40,678 nucleotides of DNA from Salinisphaera hydrothermalis C41B8 (GCF_000732535.1 NZ_APNK01000031.1:1-40678), one strand, 5' to 3'. Numbered from the stretch's first letter, positions 20,933-30,266 are shown. Translations and numbers: made by a program. Notes: generated from the sequence alone by a model not told the origin.

Positions 20933-23014
20933 TCAGGCCGCTTTCGGCCCGGTCAACCCGCTGTGGCGCAGCAGCGCGTCGATCGAGGGTTCGCGGCCAC
21001 GGAAGGCGACGAAGCTGTCCATGGCGTCGCGGGTAGCGCCACGTTCCAGCACTTCGGTGAGGAAACGGCGCCCGGTTTCGACGTCGAACAGGTCGGTTTC
21101 CTCGAACGCCGAGAACGCATCGGCCGACAGTACTTCGGCCCATTTATAGCTGTAGTAACCGGCCGCGTAGCCGCCCGCGAAGATATGCATGAAGGCGTGT
21201 GGAAAGCGGTTGAACGCGGGGGCGGGCAACAGCGATACCTCGGCGCGCACCTGGTTGAGCGTGTCCATCACGGCGGCGCCGCGTTCCGGGTCGAAATCGC
21301 GATGGAGGCGCAGATCGAACAACGAGATCTCGACCTGGCGCAGCATCTGCCAGCCGGCCATGTGGTTGCGGGCCGCCGAGAGCTTGTCGAACAGAGACTG
21401 CGGCAGGGTCTCACGGGTCTCGTAATGCGCCGCGAACAGGTCGAGCGATTCGCGATACCAGCACCAGTTCTCCATGAACTGGCTGGGCAGCTCGACGGCG
21501 TCCCATTCCACACCGGAGATACCGGCCAGCGAGGGCCGCTCGACGCGCGTCAGCATGTGATGCAGGCCGTGGCCGAATTCATGGAACAGAGTGGTGACTT
21601 CGCCGTGCGTCAGCAGCGCCGGCTTGCCGCCCACCGGCGGCGAGAAGTTGCAGGTGAGAAACGCCAGCGGTTTCTGCACGCCGCCGTCGTCCATCACACG
21701 CCGGTTCTGGAATGGATGCATCCAGGCGCCGCCGCGCTTGCCTTCGCGGGCGTACGGGTCGAGATAGAACACGCCGCGCGAGCTGCCGTCGGCGTCGGTG
21801 ATCTCGTAGACGGTGACATCCGGATGGTAGACCGGTACGTCTTCCCGTGCGTGGATGTTCACGTCGTAGAGGCGCTGGGTGACCTTGAACAGGCCGTCGA
21901 TCACCGCCGGGGCCGGGAAGTAGGGCCGCAGGTCCTCGTCGGAGAAGTCGTAGCGGGCTTCCTTGAGTTTTTCGGCGTAGTAGGAGATGTCCCAGGCGGC
22001 GAGATCGTCGATGCCGTCCTCGGCCGCGAGTGCTGTCAGCGCGTCCAGTTCCTCGCGGGCCGGGGCGAAGCTGCGCTCGGCCAGATCCAGCAGGAAGGCT
22101 TCGATCTGGGCCGGCGATTCGGCCATCTTGCGGGCCAGCGAGCGCTCGGCGTAGTTGTCGAAGCCGAGCAGATTGGCCGCCTCGTGTCGCAGCGCGAGGA
22201 TCTCGTCCATGATCGCCGAGTTGTCGTACTCGCCGGCATGCGGGCCGACGTCCGAGGCCCGGGTCGAGAAGGCTTCGTACACTTCCGTGCGCAGCGCGCG
22301 ATCCTCGGCGTAGGTGAGTACGGCGATGAAGCTCGGCGCATCGAGCGTGATCAGCCAGCCGTCCATGTCCTTGTTGGCCGCATTCTGGGCCAGCAGGTCG
22401 AATGCGGACTGGGGCAGGCCTTCGAGCGCGGCATGATCGGTGATGTGCTTCTGCCAGATCTGGGTGGCGTCCAGCAGGTTCTGCTGGAACGCCGTGGACA
22501 GCTCCGACAGCCGCTGGGCGATCTCCTTGTAGCGGGCCTTGGCCTCGTCGGGCAGGGCCACGCCCGCCAGCTCGAAATCGCGCAGGCGGTCGGTGATCAC
22601 GCGCTGACGGGTGGCATCGAGCGTTTCGAATTCGGGCGCATCGCGCAGGGCCTTCACGGCCTCGTACAGCGCCGTGTTCTGGCCGACTTCCGAAGAGAAC
22701 GCCGTGAGCTTGGGTATGCAGGCCTGGTAAGCCTCGCGCCATTTGGGCGAGTCCATTACCGCATGCATGTGCGCGACCGGCGAAAACGCGCGCTCAAGAC
22801 GATCCTCGGCGTCTTCCACCGGGGCAATGAGCTCGGCCCAGCTCGTGGCCGTCGCGTCGGTCGTGCAGCGCTCGACCGCGGCCTGCGCCTCGGCGATCAA
22901 AGCATCGACCGCCGGTTCCGCGTGTTCCGGGGCCAGCCGTTCGAAATCCGGCAGCTCGCCGGTCTCCAGCATCTCGAGAAGCGGATTGTCGGCGGGTTCA
23001 GTCACTGCGCTCAT
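20933..23014 (-). CDS. prlC: Oligopeptidase A, M3-family zinc metallopeptidase
   Basis: A 693-residue cytosolic M3 peptidase that degrades short peptides, including cleaved signal peptides. The zinc site TTLFHEFGHGLHHML lies at about residue 475: the two His of HEFGH bind zinc and Glu is catalytic. The third ligand is expected in the following GVEWDAVELPSQFMENW segment, which is conserved in the family. The C-terminal YAAGYYSYKWAEVLSADAFSAFEE substrate-binding region is intact. Length matches E. coli PrlC (680). In E. coli it precedes yhiQ; here it stands alone, diverging from gor with 140 bp between the starts. Confidence 0.94.
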   Translation of the reverse strand: MSAVTEPADNPLLEMLETGELPDFERLAPEHAEPAVDALIAEAQAAVERCTTDATATSWAELIAPVEDAEDRLERAFSPVAHMHAVMDSPKWREAYQACIPKLTAFSSEVGQNTALYEAVKALRDAPEFETLDATRQRVITDRLRDFELAGVALPDEAKARYKEIAQRLSELSTAFQQNLLDATQIWQKHITDHAALEGLPQSAFDLLAQNAANKDMDGWLITLDAPSFIAVLTYAEDRALRTEVYEAFSTRASDVGPHAGEYDNSAIMDEILALRHEAANLLGFDNYAERSLARKMAESPAQIEAFLLDLAERSFAPAREELDALTALAAEDGIDDLAAWDISYYAEKLKEARYDFSDEDLRPYFPAPAVIDGLFKVTQRLYDVNIHAREDVPVYHPDVTVYEITDADGSSRGVFYLDPYAREGKRGGAWMHPFQNRRVMDDGGVQKPLAFLTCNFSPPVGGKPALLTHGEVTTLFHEFGHGLHHMLTRVERPSLAGISGVEWDAVELPSQFMENWCWYRESLDLFAAHYETRETLPQSLFDKLSAARNHMAGWQMLRQVEISLFDLRLHRDFDPERGAAVMDTLNQVRAEVSLLPAPAFNRFPHAFMHIFAGGYAAGYYSYKWAEVLSADAFSAFEETDLFDVETGRRFLTEVLERGATRDAMDSFVAFRGREPSIDALLRHSGLTGPKAA

Positions 23015-23154
23015 GGATCGTCTCGTCGGCCGTTGTCGTTAATCCGATGATGATGCGGCGCGTAGGGCCGCAATCAAGAGCCCTGCCTCGCTGGTCGGGG
23101 CTGTCGCGGCGTGCCTACAATGCTCGCATTCGATTGAATGATGGACGATAAACC

Positions 23155-24504
23155 ATGTCCGAGTCTTGTGATCTGCTCGTGATCGGCGGTGGCTCCGGCG
23201 GTATCGCCACGGCACGCCGGGCGGCGTCCTACGGTGCGAAAGTCGTGCTCGTCGAACGGGGCCGTCTGGGTGGCACCTGCGTCAACGTCGGCTGCGTGCC
23301 CAAGAAAGTGATGTGGCATGCCGCCGAATTCGCGACCCATGCCGCTCATGCCCACAACTATGGCTTCAACGCGGTGCCCCAGGATCACGACTGGTCGAAG
23401 CTGGTGGCCAATCGCGAGACCTACATCAAGCGCCTGAACGGCATCTACGACCGCAATCTGGACAAGAGCGGCGTGGAATACGTCGCCGGTGAGGCGCATT
23501 TCGTCGATACCCGGACGGTGGAGGTCGACGGTCGGCAGATCAGCGCGACGCATGTCCTGATCGCCACCGGCGGCAAGCCGCGCTGGCCGGAGATTCCGGG
23601 CGCCGCGCTCGGGACCGATTCGGACGGGTTTTTCACCTGGACGCAGCGCCCCGAGCGCGTGGCCATCGTTGGCAGCGGTTATATCGCCTGTGAACTGGCC
23701 GGCGTGCTGAACGCGCTCGGCAGCCAGGTCACCCTGCTGCTACGCAAGGATCACGTGCTGGCTGGCTTCGACGCCATGCTCGGCGAGACGCTGATCGAGC
23801 GCATGCGCGCGGCCGGCATCGATATTCACATGAAGCGCCAGGTGGCCGAACTCACCGAAGGCGACGACGGCATCATTGCGCGCTTCGAGGACGGCAGCAC
23901 GATCGGCGGTTTCGACGAACTGATCTGGGCGATCGGGCGCGTACCCAACACCGAAGCCCTTGGTGTCGAACACACCGGCCTGGAGCTGCATTCCGACGGC
24001 ACGGTGCCGGTCGACGAATGGCAGGACACGCCGGTCGAGGGTATCCATGCGCTGGGTGATGTCACCGGCGCCATCGAACTTACCCCGGTGGCCATCGCGG
24101 CCGGGCGCCGTCTGGCGGATCGTCTGTTCGGCGGCATGCCGGATCGACGGCTGGACTACCACAACATTCCCACGGTGGTATTCACGCATCCGCCGATCGG
24201 CACCGTCGGGCTGTCGGAAGCCGAGGCGCGCGAGGCCTACGGTGACGACGCCGTGAAGATCTACACCAGCCATTACGTGGCGCTATACCACGGCGTGCTC
24301 GACGAAAAAACGCCGTCAGACATGAAGCTGGTCTGTGTTGGCGAGGACGAAAAGATCGTCGGCGCGCATGTCATCGGCGATGGTGCCGATGAGATGACCC
24401 AGGGCTTCGCGGTGGCGGTGAAGATGGGCGCCACCAAGCGAGACTTCGACGATACCGTGGCCATTCATCCGACCAGTGCGGAAGAATTCGTGACCATGAC
24501 GTGA
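23155..24504 (+). CDS. gor: Glutathione-disulfide reductase
   Basis: A 449-residue FAD flavoenzyme that keeps glutathione reduced in the cytoplasm. The FAD-binding [15 protein letters not shown] is followed by the redox disulfide in [13 protein letters not shown] (Cys42, Cys47), the second nucleotide site [17 protein letters not shown], the FAD motif IHALGDVTG, and the dimer-partner active site HPTSAEE near the C terminus. In E. coli two arginines bind the NADPH 2'-phosphate: the first is kept here (Arg197 in LLLRK), while the second is replaced (VLAGFD for PLRSFD, Ala203). Cofactor preference may be relaxed. A TACAAT at 23116 may be the -10 box. Its TGA overlaps the GTG of the next gene by four bases. 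Confidence 0.92.
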   Translation: MSESCDLLVIGGGSGGIATARRAASYGAKVVLVERGRLGGTCVNVGCVPKKVMWHAAEFATHAAHAHNYGFNAVPQDHDWSKLVANRETYIKRLNGIYDRNLDKSGVEYVAGEAHFVDTRTVEVDGRQISATHVLIATGGKPRWPEIPGAALGTDSDGFFTWTQRPERVAIVGSGYIACELAGVLNALGSQVTLLLRKDHVLAGFDAMLGETLIERMRAAGIDIHMKRQVAELTEGDDGIIARFEDGSTIGGFDELIWAIGRVPNTEALGVEHTGLELHSDGTVPVDEWQDTPVEGIHALGDVTGAIELTPVAIAAGRRLADRLFGGMPDRRLDYHNIPTVVFTHPPIGTVGLSEAEAREAYGDDAVKIYTSHYVALYHGVLDEKTPSDMKLVCVGEDEKIVGAHVIGDGADEMTQGFAVAVKMGATKRDFDDTVAIHPTSAEEFVTMT

Positions 24505-25391
24505 GCCGTCGTGGGCGTCAGCGTCTCATGCGGGCGGCGACCGTGAGCCTGCTCGGGCCGCTGCTGGCTGCCTGTTCCGGCCAGTTCTGGGTCAATACGC
24601 TGGTGCCCCGCTGGGGCTACGACCGGCATTCGGATATCGCCTACGGCGATCAGCCGCGCCAGAAACTCGATGTCTATGCGCCGGACAAGCCTGCGCCCGG
24701 GCATCCGGTGGTGGTGTTCTTCTATGGCGGCAGCTGGCAGACGGGCAACAAGGACGGCTATCGGTTTGTCGGCGAAGCGCTAGCTTCGCGCGGTATTACG
24801 GCGGTGCTGCCGGACTATCGCCTATATCCCCAGGTCAAATTTCCGACCTTTGTCGACGACGGTGCGGCGGCCGTCGCCTGGACTCGAGCCCATATCGCCG
24901 ATTACGGCGGCGATGCCTGTCATCTGTTCGTGGCCGGCCATTCAGCGGGCGCGCATATCGCCGCGATGCTGGCGACCAACGCTACGTATCTAAACGACGC
25001 CGGTGCCTCGGTGCGCGATCTGTCGGGCTTTATCGGCCTGTCCGGGCCCTATGATTTCCTGCCGATCAAGGACCCGGCGCTGCAGAAGATTTTCGCGCCG
25101 AAGTCGGAATGGCCGCGCACGCAGCCGATCCATTTCGTGGACGGCAACGAGCCGCCGATGCTGTTGCTGCATGGGGGCGCCGATACCACGGTTCTGCCCA
25201 AAAATACGACGAATCTGGCAGCGAAGGTCAATGAAGACGGCGGATCGGCCAAAGTGAAAATCTATCCGGGCGTGAACCATGTCATGCTGCTTGCGCCCCT
25301 TGCTGCAGCGCTTCGCTTCAAGGGCGACGAGCTCGATCGCATTGCGGATTTCGTCAATCTGCAGGTCGCAGACAGGCCCTGTTCAGTTTGA
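24501..25391 (+). CDS. Lipoprotein alpha/beta hydrolase (esterase of the BD-FAE / HSL-like type)
   Basis: A 296-residue hydrolase with a lipoprotein signal ([11 protein letters not shown], Cys at about 25), so it is probably membrane-anchored in the periplasm. The catalytic set is complete: oxyanion [10 protein letters not shown], nucleophile Ser in [14 protein letters not shown], Asp in [12 protein letters not shown] and His in [10 protein letters not shown]. The layout, with [15 protein letters not shown], matches carboxylesterases related to kynurenine formamidase and feruloyl esterases. The GTG start at 24501 overlaps the gor stop codon by four bases (GTGA), so translation is coupled; the internal Met at 24528 is an alternative that keeps the signal. 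No functional link to glutathione reduction is evident. Confidence 0.85.
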   Translation: MSRRGRQRLMRAATVSLLGPLLAACSGQFWVNTLVPRWGYDRHSDIAYGDQPRQKLDVYAPDKPAPGHPVVVFFYGGSWQTGNKDGYRFVGEALASRGITAVLPDYRLYPQVKFPTFVDDGAAAVAWTRAHIADYGGDACHLFVAGHSAGAHIAAMLATNATYLNDAGASVRDLSGFIGLSGPYDFLPIKDPALQKIFAPKSEWPRTQPIHFVDGNEPPMLLLHGGADTTVLPKNTTNLAAKVNEDGGSAKVKIYPGVNHVMLLAPLAAALRFKGDELDRIADFVNLQVADRPCSV

Positions 25392-25396
25392 CTGAT

Positions 25397-25402
25397 TATA
25401 AT
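25397..25402 (+). promoter_or_regulatory. Probable -10 element for the 3D-domain gene
   Basis: A consensus TATAAT 32 bases before the start codon at 25434, directly after the hydrolase stop. No good -35 box lies 16-18 bases upstream; a TG four bases before the hexamer is slightly off the extended -10 position. Confidence 0.42.
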
Positions 25403-25433
25403 CCCGCGCTCGCGAACAGCCGAGGGACCGGAT

Positions 25434-25847
25434 ATGCGCCGAAAGGTACGCGCCGCTGCCTGTGCGGGCTTGCTGCTGCTGATAAGTTGTGGTGTTGCCA
25501 ACGCAGAATCCGTTGAGTGGAAAACGTTGAGCGTGGCCGCATCGGCCTACAACTCCGTAGCTTCACAGACCACCAAGCACGACCCATCGGTCGCGGCCTG
25601 GGGTGACGTGCTCAAGCCCGGAATGCACGCGATCGCGGTCTCGCGCGATCTGATCAAAAAAGGTCTCACTCACGGCACCAAGGTCAAGATTCAGGGCCTG
25701 CCGGGGATCTACGTCGTGCGCGACAAGATGGCCGCGCGCTGGACCAACAAGATCGATATCTACATGGGCCACGATGTCGCCAAGGCGCGCGACTGGGGCA
25801 TCCAGCACGATATTCGTATCCTCTATGTCGAGAACGACAACAGCTGA
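25434..25847 (+). CDS. Exported 3D-domain (MltA/YuiC-like double-psi barrel) protein
   Basis: A 137-residue protein with a signal peptide (1-25, LLLLISCGVANAE) and a small double-psi beta barrel like the 3D domain of lytic transglycosylase MltA and of Bacillus YuiC. Landmarks are VAASAYNSVASQT, WGDVLKPGMHAIAVSRDLIKKG, and IYVVRDKMAARWTNKIDIYMG, whose aspartates correspond to the conserved acidic residues of the fold. It is likely periplasmic and may act on peptidoglycan, but it lacks the other domains of MltA, so activity is uncertain. LISC could also be read as a lipobox; the AnA cleavage site looks better. It has its own promoter and precedes gpmA. Confidence 0.75.
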   Translation: MRRKVRAAACAGLLLLISCGVANAESVEWKTLSVAASAYNSVASQTTKHDPSVAAWGDVLKPGMHAIAVSRDLIKKGLTHGTKVKIQGLPGIYVVRDKMAARWTNKIDIYMGHDVAKARDWGIQHDIRILYVENDNS

Positions 25848-25904
25848 CCCGGCCTGTGCGCGTGGTAATCTGCGTGCTCGTTACCCATCATCGAAGGAGA
25901 GGTC

Positions 25905-26654
25905 ATGGCCGGCCAGCTGGTACTTCTGCGCCACGGACAAAGTCAGTGGAATCTGGAAAATCGTTTCACTGGATGGGTCGATGTCGACCTGAGCGATACG
26001 GGGCGTGAAGAAGCAAAGCAGGCAGGCAAGCTGCTGGCGGACGAGAATATCCGCTTCGATATTGCCTTCACCTCGGTTTTGACCCGTGCGATCAAGACGC
26101 TGTGGCTCGCGCTCGGCGAGATGGACCAGCCCTGGGTGGACGTCGAACGCCACTGGCGGCTCAACGAACGTCACTACGGCGGTCTGCAGGGCCTGGACAA
26201 GTCCGAAACCGCCGAAAAGCACGGCGACGAACAGGTTCACATCTGGCGCCGCAGCTATGATACGCCGCCGCCGGCGATGGATCTCGACGATCCGGGGCAT
26301 CCGCGTCACGATCCGCGCTATGCCAAGCTCGATGCCCGCGTCCTGCCGGGTACCGAATCCCTCAAGCTCACGCTCGAACGCGTGCTGCCCTATTGGCACG
26401 ATGCGATCGCGCCGCGGCTGAAAGCGGGCGACAACGTGCTCGTCGCCGCGCACGGCAACAGCCTGCGGGCGCTGGTGAAATATCTCGACGGCATCGCCGA
26501 CGACGAAATCACCGGGTTGAATATCCCGACCGGTATTCCGCTGCGCTATACGCTCGATGACGAGCTCAACGTCATCGAATCGGCCTATCTCGGCGACGCC
26601 GAAGCGGCCGAAGCGGCAGCCAAGGCCGTCGCGGACCAGGCCAAGAACAAGTAA
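25905..26654 (+). CDS. gpmA: 2,3-bisphosphoglycerate-dependent phosphoglycerate mutase
   Basis: A 249-residue glycolytic enzyme interconverting 3- and 2-phosphoglycerate. The phosphohistidine motif [10 protein letters not shown] (His10) is followed by [34 protein letters not shown], and [17 protein letters not shown] with the second active-site His. The long insertion [22 protein letters not shown] is typical of the dPGM form and absent from cofactor-independent and phosphatase relatives. An AAGGAG site seven bases upstream fixes the ATG. The last 20 residues are an Ala/Lys-rich tail. It converges on the HEAGH protein gene. Confidence 0.95.
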   Translation: MAGQLVLLRHGQSQWNLENRFTGWVDVDLSDTGREEAKQAGKLLADENIRFDIAFTSVLTRAIKTLWLALGEMDQPWVDVERHWRLNERHYGGLQGLDKSETAEKHGDEQVHIWRRSYDTPPPAMDLDDPGHPRHDPRYAKLDARVLPGTESLKLTLERVLPYWHDAIAPRLKAGDNVLVAAHGNSLRALVKYLDGIADDEITGLNIPTGIPLRYTLDDELNVIESAYLGDAEAAEAAAKAVADQAKNK

Positions 26655-26723
26655 TCGTCAGCGGCGGCGGGGCGGGTTGCCGTTTCGTCGCCGGTTGTTC
26701 GCGGGGTTGGCCGGAACCGGCGT

Positions 26724-27260
26724 TCAGGCCGTGCGGACGCCCGGCATCAGCCGGTCGGCGTCGTCGTCGAGCAGGCCGGCACTGATCAGCCAGGCGCGTG
26801 CGTCCTCGGCATCCTCGGCGAACCAGGCGCCGGCGCTGCCCAGGCGGAAGGTATAGCCCCAGGCATCCATGTCGGCGCACATCGTGGCGCGATCGACACC
26901 GTCGATGCGGTCACAGATCATGATCTGCCAGTAGCAGACCGCATTTTCCTCGTCGTAATCGCCACCTGCATCGGTATCCAGGGCCGCGCGTCGGGTCGGA
27001 TCCATGCAGACGTAATGGCCCGCTTCATGCAGCGCGGAATGCAGCGGCGTATCCGGCCGTACGAGGAGGGTATCGCCCCGCAGGCCGGCTTCGGCATCGC
27101 CCCAGAAGCTGCCCGGGATCGGGGCGTCGAGCGCTACTTCGGTGACGCCGAGATCGAATTCGGCCAGCAGTCGGCGCAGCGTGTCGATGCCGATCGCGCT
27201 GACGGGCGTAACGTCAGACGTAGCCGACGGGCTTTCGCGTACAGTCTCGAAGTTGTTCAC
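26724..27260 (-). CDS. Conserved protein with an HEAGH metalloprotease-like motif
   Basis: A protein of about 178 residues carrying LHSALHEAGHYVCMDP, an HExxH zinc signature, followed about 18 residues later by GGDYDEENAVCYWQIMI, whose acidic residues could supply a further ligand. It ends in WGYTFRLGSAGAWF. It resembles a conserved uncharacterised proteobacterial family that I recall by these motifs; no activity is established to my knowledge. It has no signal peptide, so it is cytoplasmic. The GTG at 27260 was chosen; a TTG at 27272 in the same frame is the alternative. The start lies only 14 bases from the divergent start of the next gene, so their transcripts or promoters must overlap. 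Confidence 0.72.
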   Translation of the reverse strand: MNNFETVRESPSATSDVTPVSAIGIDTLRRLLAEFDLGVTEVALDAPIPGSFWGDAEAGLRGDTLLVRPDTPLHSALHEAGHYVCMDPTRRAALDTDAGGDYDEENAVCYWQIMICDRIDGVDRATMCADMDAWGYTFRLGSAGAWFAEDAEDARAWLISAGLLDDDADRLMPGVRTA

Positions 27261-27274
27261 GGCACGGGGCAAAG

Positions 27275-28117
27275 ATGAAGTGGGCGCGGCGATGCTATCT
27301 CATCGTGTTGTTGCTTGCGCTGGCGCTGGTCGCCACCGGATGCGCGTTGCATCCGGCGCAGGAGGATCGGGCGGCCGCCCGGCATCTGGTATCGGTGTAC
27401 AACGTCTCGGCGTTGCTGGCTCAGGCGGCCCCGGCGGTATCGGGTTCGCTCAATCGCAATCTGCCGCACTCGGTGGCGTTGGCGCGTCGACATCGCGTTG
27501 ATCGGCTGGTGAATCGAACGTTCGCCCCCTCGGCTCTGGTCGACGATACTGTCCGGCGTCTGGCACAGGCCGCGCGTCAACAAGGCCGCACTCGCGATCT
27601 CGTGCGAGCCTCCAGCGCGCTCGACCAGCCCCTGGTTCGCCGCATGATGGCGCTCGAGCGAAAGGTCGGCCAGCCAGGCTTCGCCAGCGCGTTCAAGCAG
27701 TTCCAGAACGAGCCAGCCGGCAAACAGCGCAAACGGCGCCTGCGGCTGATGGATCAACTGGTGCGGGACAGGCATCTGGCGGCCCTGCAAACGCGCTTCA
27801 ACGTGACGTTGCTCGGCGCGATGATTCGTGCCCGCAATCTGGCCGTGGGGCCGGGCGCGCGGGTCGACGAAACACAAATTCAGCGTATCCTGTCGAGTAC
27901 GAGGGCCGGGCTCCAACGCAAGCTGGCACAGCAGCTGCCGCTGATGTTGCTCTATGTTTATCGCGATGTGGATACCGACACGCTCGAGCGCTATGTCGCT
28001 CTCCAGCACCGATCGGCGACGGTCTGGGTTAACAAGGCGCTCGTGCGGTCCATTGGCAGGACGCTCGAAGCCGCGGGCCGGAGTATTCCGGAGAGTTTCA
28101 CGACAGAGGAACAATAA
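27275..28117 (+). CDS. Hypothetical lipoprotein, mostly helical
   Basis: A 280-residue protein with a lipoprotein signal (LLLALALVATGC, Cys at about 23). The rest is basic and helix-rich with many Arg, Leu and Ala. The C-terminal LPLMLLYVYRDVDTDTLERYVALQHRSATVWVNKAL resembles the end of DUF2059-type exported proteins, where a similar helix precedes a growth-stage residue pair, but the match is loose. The stop codon is followed directly by the GTG of the CoA-binding gene, so the two form an operon. No function can be given. Confidence 0.68.
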   Translation: MKWARRCYLIVLLLALALVATGCALHPAQEDRAAARHLVSVYNVSALLAQAAPAVSGSLNRNLPHSVALARRHRVDRLVNRTFAPSALVDDTVRRLAQAARQQGRTRDLVRASSALDQPLVRRMMALERKVGQPGFASAFKQFQNEPAGKQRKRRLRLMDQLVRDRHLAALQTRFNVTLLGAMIRARNLAVGPGARVDETQIQRILSSTRAGLQRKLAQQLPLMLLYVYRDVDTDTLERYVALQHRSATVWVNKALVRSIGRTLEAAGRSIPESFTTEEQ

Positions 28118-28531
28118 GTGCCAATAATCACAGACGACGTCACCATCCGCGAAATCCTGGCTCATGTGCGCCGCATCGCCGTGGTTGGGTTGTCGCCCGA
28201 TCCGAGTCGCCCCTCGTACGCGGTAGCCAAGGGCATGATGGACGCGGGTTACGAAATTATCCCGGTCAATCCGAACGCCGACCAGATTCTCGGTCTAAAA
28301 ACGTTCTCTGATCTCAAGTACGTGACCGATACCATCAACATGGTCACGGTATTTCGCGATCCGAAGCATGTGCCCGCGATCGTGGAGCTTTGCATCGAGA
28401 AAGGCGTGCGCAATCTCTGGCTGCAGGAGGGCGTGGTTCATCAGGAGGCAGCACGCGAAGCGGCGGCCCGTGGTATTCATGTCGTGATGGATCGCTGCAT
28501 GTACAAGGAATTCAACCGCCTGCTGGGATAA
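28118..28531 (+). CDS. CoA-binding domain protein (YccU-like)
   Basis: A 137-residue single-domain Rossmann protein of the CoA_binding_2 family. VRRIAVVGLSPDPSRPSYAVAKGMMDAGYEIIPVNPN gives the nucleotide-binding loop and the serine-rich segment for the CoA phosphate, and the NLWLQEGVVHQEAAREAAARGIHVVMDRCM end is the family signature. The family binds CoA; its physiological role is not settled. Translation starts at GTG directly after the previous stop (TAAGTG), with AGAGGAA as the ribosome site. It is cytoplasmic although its partner is an exported lipoprotein. Confidence 0.86.
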   Translation: MPIITDDVTIREILAHVRRIAVVGLSPDPSRPSYAVAKGMMDAGYEIIPVNPNADQILGLKTFSDLKYVTDTINMVTVFRDPKHVPAIVELCIEKGVRNLWLQEGVVHQEAAREAAARGIHVVMDRCMYKEFNRLLG

Positions 28532-28679
28532 GCGCTTGCACGAATCTTGCGTCGGACGAATAAGCCTCGTGCGGCGCGGTCGTTGGGCTGGCTGCGACTG
28601 TTGTCGCCTTGCCGCTGCGCGGCGAGCCGCCCAATATGACGTCTGAAGTCCGACTCGAAAATTCCAGGAGACTCGCGAT

Positions 28680-29393
28680 ATGGCGAATCTGAGCCCGGTA
28701 GTCATGATCATCATTCTTGCCGTTTGCGTGGTCATCGCGCTGGTTATCGGCTACCTCATCGGCAGCCGCGCCGGGAGCGACTACAACGAGGCTGCGGACA
28801 AGGAAAAACAGAAGCACGACGAACTCAAGGCCGACGTGCGCGAACATTTCCAGCAGACCTCGGCCATCATGTCGCGCATGGTCGACGACTACCGCGATAT
28901 GTATCAGCACATGTCCGAGGGCGCGGAGAAGCTGGCCGATCTGAACAGCGAGAAAATCGCGGCCCCGCCGTCTCCGGATCAGATCACCCGAGCCGATAGC
29001 AGTGCCAAGCTGTCGGGGCCGGGGAAGCCCGCCACGACGTCGTCCGGCGCGAGCAGCAAGCCAGCGGGCAGCGCGGGCCCAAGCGCCGCAAAGAGTGATG
29101 CGCCCAAGTCAACGGGGGGCGCCGCCACGGCGCAGCCCGCAGCTTCGAAGAGCGCCGGGTCCACGGCCGCGAGTGCCGGCGGTCCCGCGAAAAAGCCCAA
29201 TGGAGCGAATGCGCCGGCATCCGGGGATAAGAAGCCGGTCGCCAGCGCCGCCGATGCCAAGGTCACCGGCGGCAAGCCGGCCGAGTCGGGCACGCAACAG
29301 CCATCACAAGCAGCCGGCGGCAAAAATCAGGCGGCTTCGAAGCCGGGTCAAGCCAAGCACGTGCCGATCGGCAGCGCCAGCAAGCGCAAGTAA
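28680..29393 (+). CDS. YhcB/ZapG-like (DUF1043) inner-membrane protein with a long low-complexity tail
   Basis: A 237-residue protein with one N-terminal transmembrane helix (VVMIIILAVCVVIALVIGYLIG), a cytoplasmic helix with KQKHDELKADVREHFQQTSAIMSRM, and the conserved DDYRDMYQHMSEGAEKLADL that identifies YhcB, a partner of the cell-division and cell-elongation machinery in E. coli. After about residue 100 comes a 135-residue tail of almost only Ala, Ser, Gly, Lys, Pro and Gln. Homologues are usually near 130-150 residues, so the tail is an unusual extension. AGGAG lies nine bases before the ATG. The 148 bases before the gene carry no feature of note. Confidence 0.82.
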   Translation: MANLSPVVMIIILAVCVVIALVIGYLIGSRAGSDYNEAADKEKQKHDELKADVREHFQQTSAIMSRMVDDYRDMYQHMSEGAEKLADLNSEKIAAPPSPDQITRADSSAKLSGPGKPATTSSGASSKPAGSAGPSAAKSDAPKSTGGAATAQPAASKSAGSTAASAGGPAKKPNGANAPASGDKKPVASAADAKVTGGKPAESGTQQPSQAAGGKNQAASKPGQAKHVPIGSASKRK

Positions 29394-29402
29394 AGCCGCG
29401 TC

Positions 29403-29431
29403 GATCCGGCCGGGCATTGCTCGGCCGGGTC
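29403..29431. terminator. Bidirectional terminator-like hairpin between yhcB-like gene and sufE
   Basis: A 13-base stem with two G-T type mismatches (GATCCGGCCGGGC with GCTCGGCCGGGTC) and a three-base loop sits between two convergent genes. There is no T-run on either side, so termination may be Rho-assisted. Confidence 0.45.
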
Positions 29432-29440
29432 AATCGGCGG

Positions 29441-29857
29441 TTACGAGGACAGACGCTCCGCGGCCGAGCGCTGGATCGTCTCTACCATGGAATACAGCCC
29501 GTTACGGCGATTCATGGTGATGTGCTGCTCCAGATTCAGATCGGCGAAGATCTGGTTGATATCGGTTTCGGCGATCTCGCGCGGTGTCTTGTCGGAATAG
29601 ATCATCAACAGCACGCCGATCAGGCCGCGCACGATATGGGCGTCGGAGTCGCCCCGGAAATGCAGCCGTTCGTCGTCGGTATCGTCGGCGACCAGCCACA
29701 CCTGGCTCATGCAGCCCCGGACGCGGGTTGCTTCGTTGCGTTCTTCGTCTTCCAGCGGTTCGAGCTTGCGGCCGAGATCAATGATGTAGCGATAGCGCTC
29801 TTCCCAGTCCGGCAGCATCTCGAAAGTGGTCTTGAGCTGTTCGACGCGGTCATCCAT
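29441..29857 (-). CDS. sufE: SufE-family cysteine desulfuration protein
   Basis: A 138-residue sulfur-acceptor protein that takes persulfide sulfur from a SufS-type cysteine desulfurase for iron-sulfur cluster assembly. The acceptor cysteine is Cys49 in RVRGCMSQVWL. The leading FEMLPDWEERYRYIIDLGRKL and the closing RRNGLYSMVETIQRSA are typical. No sufS or sufBCD genes are in the window, so this is a stand-alone copy (CsdE-like use is possible). It diverges from yidD with 70 bp between the starts. Confidence 0.92.
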   Translation of the reverse strand: MDDRVEQLKTTFEMLPDWEERYRYIIDLGRKLEPLEDEERNEATRVRGCMSQVWLVADDTDDERLHFRGDSDAHIVRGLIGVLLMIYSDKTPREIAETDINQIFADLNLEQHITMNRRNGLYSMVETIQRSAAERLSS

Positions 29858-29927
29858 GGCGAGGTATCGATAACGGTGGCTATCGGCATAAGGTTGGGTC
29901 GTAAATTCGGTCAGTCAAGCGCAAGCC

Positions 29928-30212
29928 ATGCCGGCACGACGACTCGGTAGACAGATAACGGCGTTGATTCGCCGCGTGGTCGTCGGCTTGCTGCAGGCGC
30001 CGATCCTGTTCTATCGCTACGCGATTTCGCCGCTCATCGGCCCGCGCTGTCGGTTTGCGCCCACCTGCTCTGAATATGCGCTGGTCGCGTTGTCGCGCCA
30101 CGGCCCGATTCGCGGCAGCTGGCTGGCGATTCGCCGTATTCTGCGCTGCCATCCGCTCAACGAAGGCGGCTACGATCCGGTGCCGCCCCGGCGTCGGCAC
30201 CGCCATCGTTAA
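29928..30212 (+). CDS. yidD: YidD membrane-protein insertion efficiency factor
   Basis: A 94-residue protein with an amphipathic membrane-associated helix ([18 protein letters not shown]) and the family-defining [19 protein letters not shown] and [18 protein letters not shown]. It assists insertion of inner-membrane proteins by YidC. It is normally encoded between rnpA and yidC in the rpmH cluster; none of those genes is here, so this is a relocated or second copy. A basic N terminus and C-terminal Arg/His tail complete it. It is separated by 163 bases from the following ileS. Confidence 0.9.
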   Translation: MPARRLGRQITALIRRVVVGLLQAPILFYRYAISPLIGPRCRFAPTCSEYALVALSRHGPIRGSWLAIRRILRCHPLNEGGYDPVPPRRRHRHR

Positions 30213-30266
30213 ATGCTCGGGGCTTGCGTTTCAACGGCGTTTAGTGCAACGCGACGGTTCAGGGTT

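Noticed and set aside
20963-23050. A 695-codon open frame antisense to prlC
   Set aside because: prlC has full zinc-peptidase motifs on the other strand; the antisense frame has no recognisable motif.
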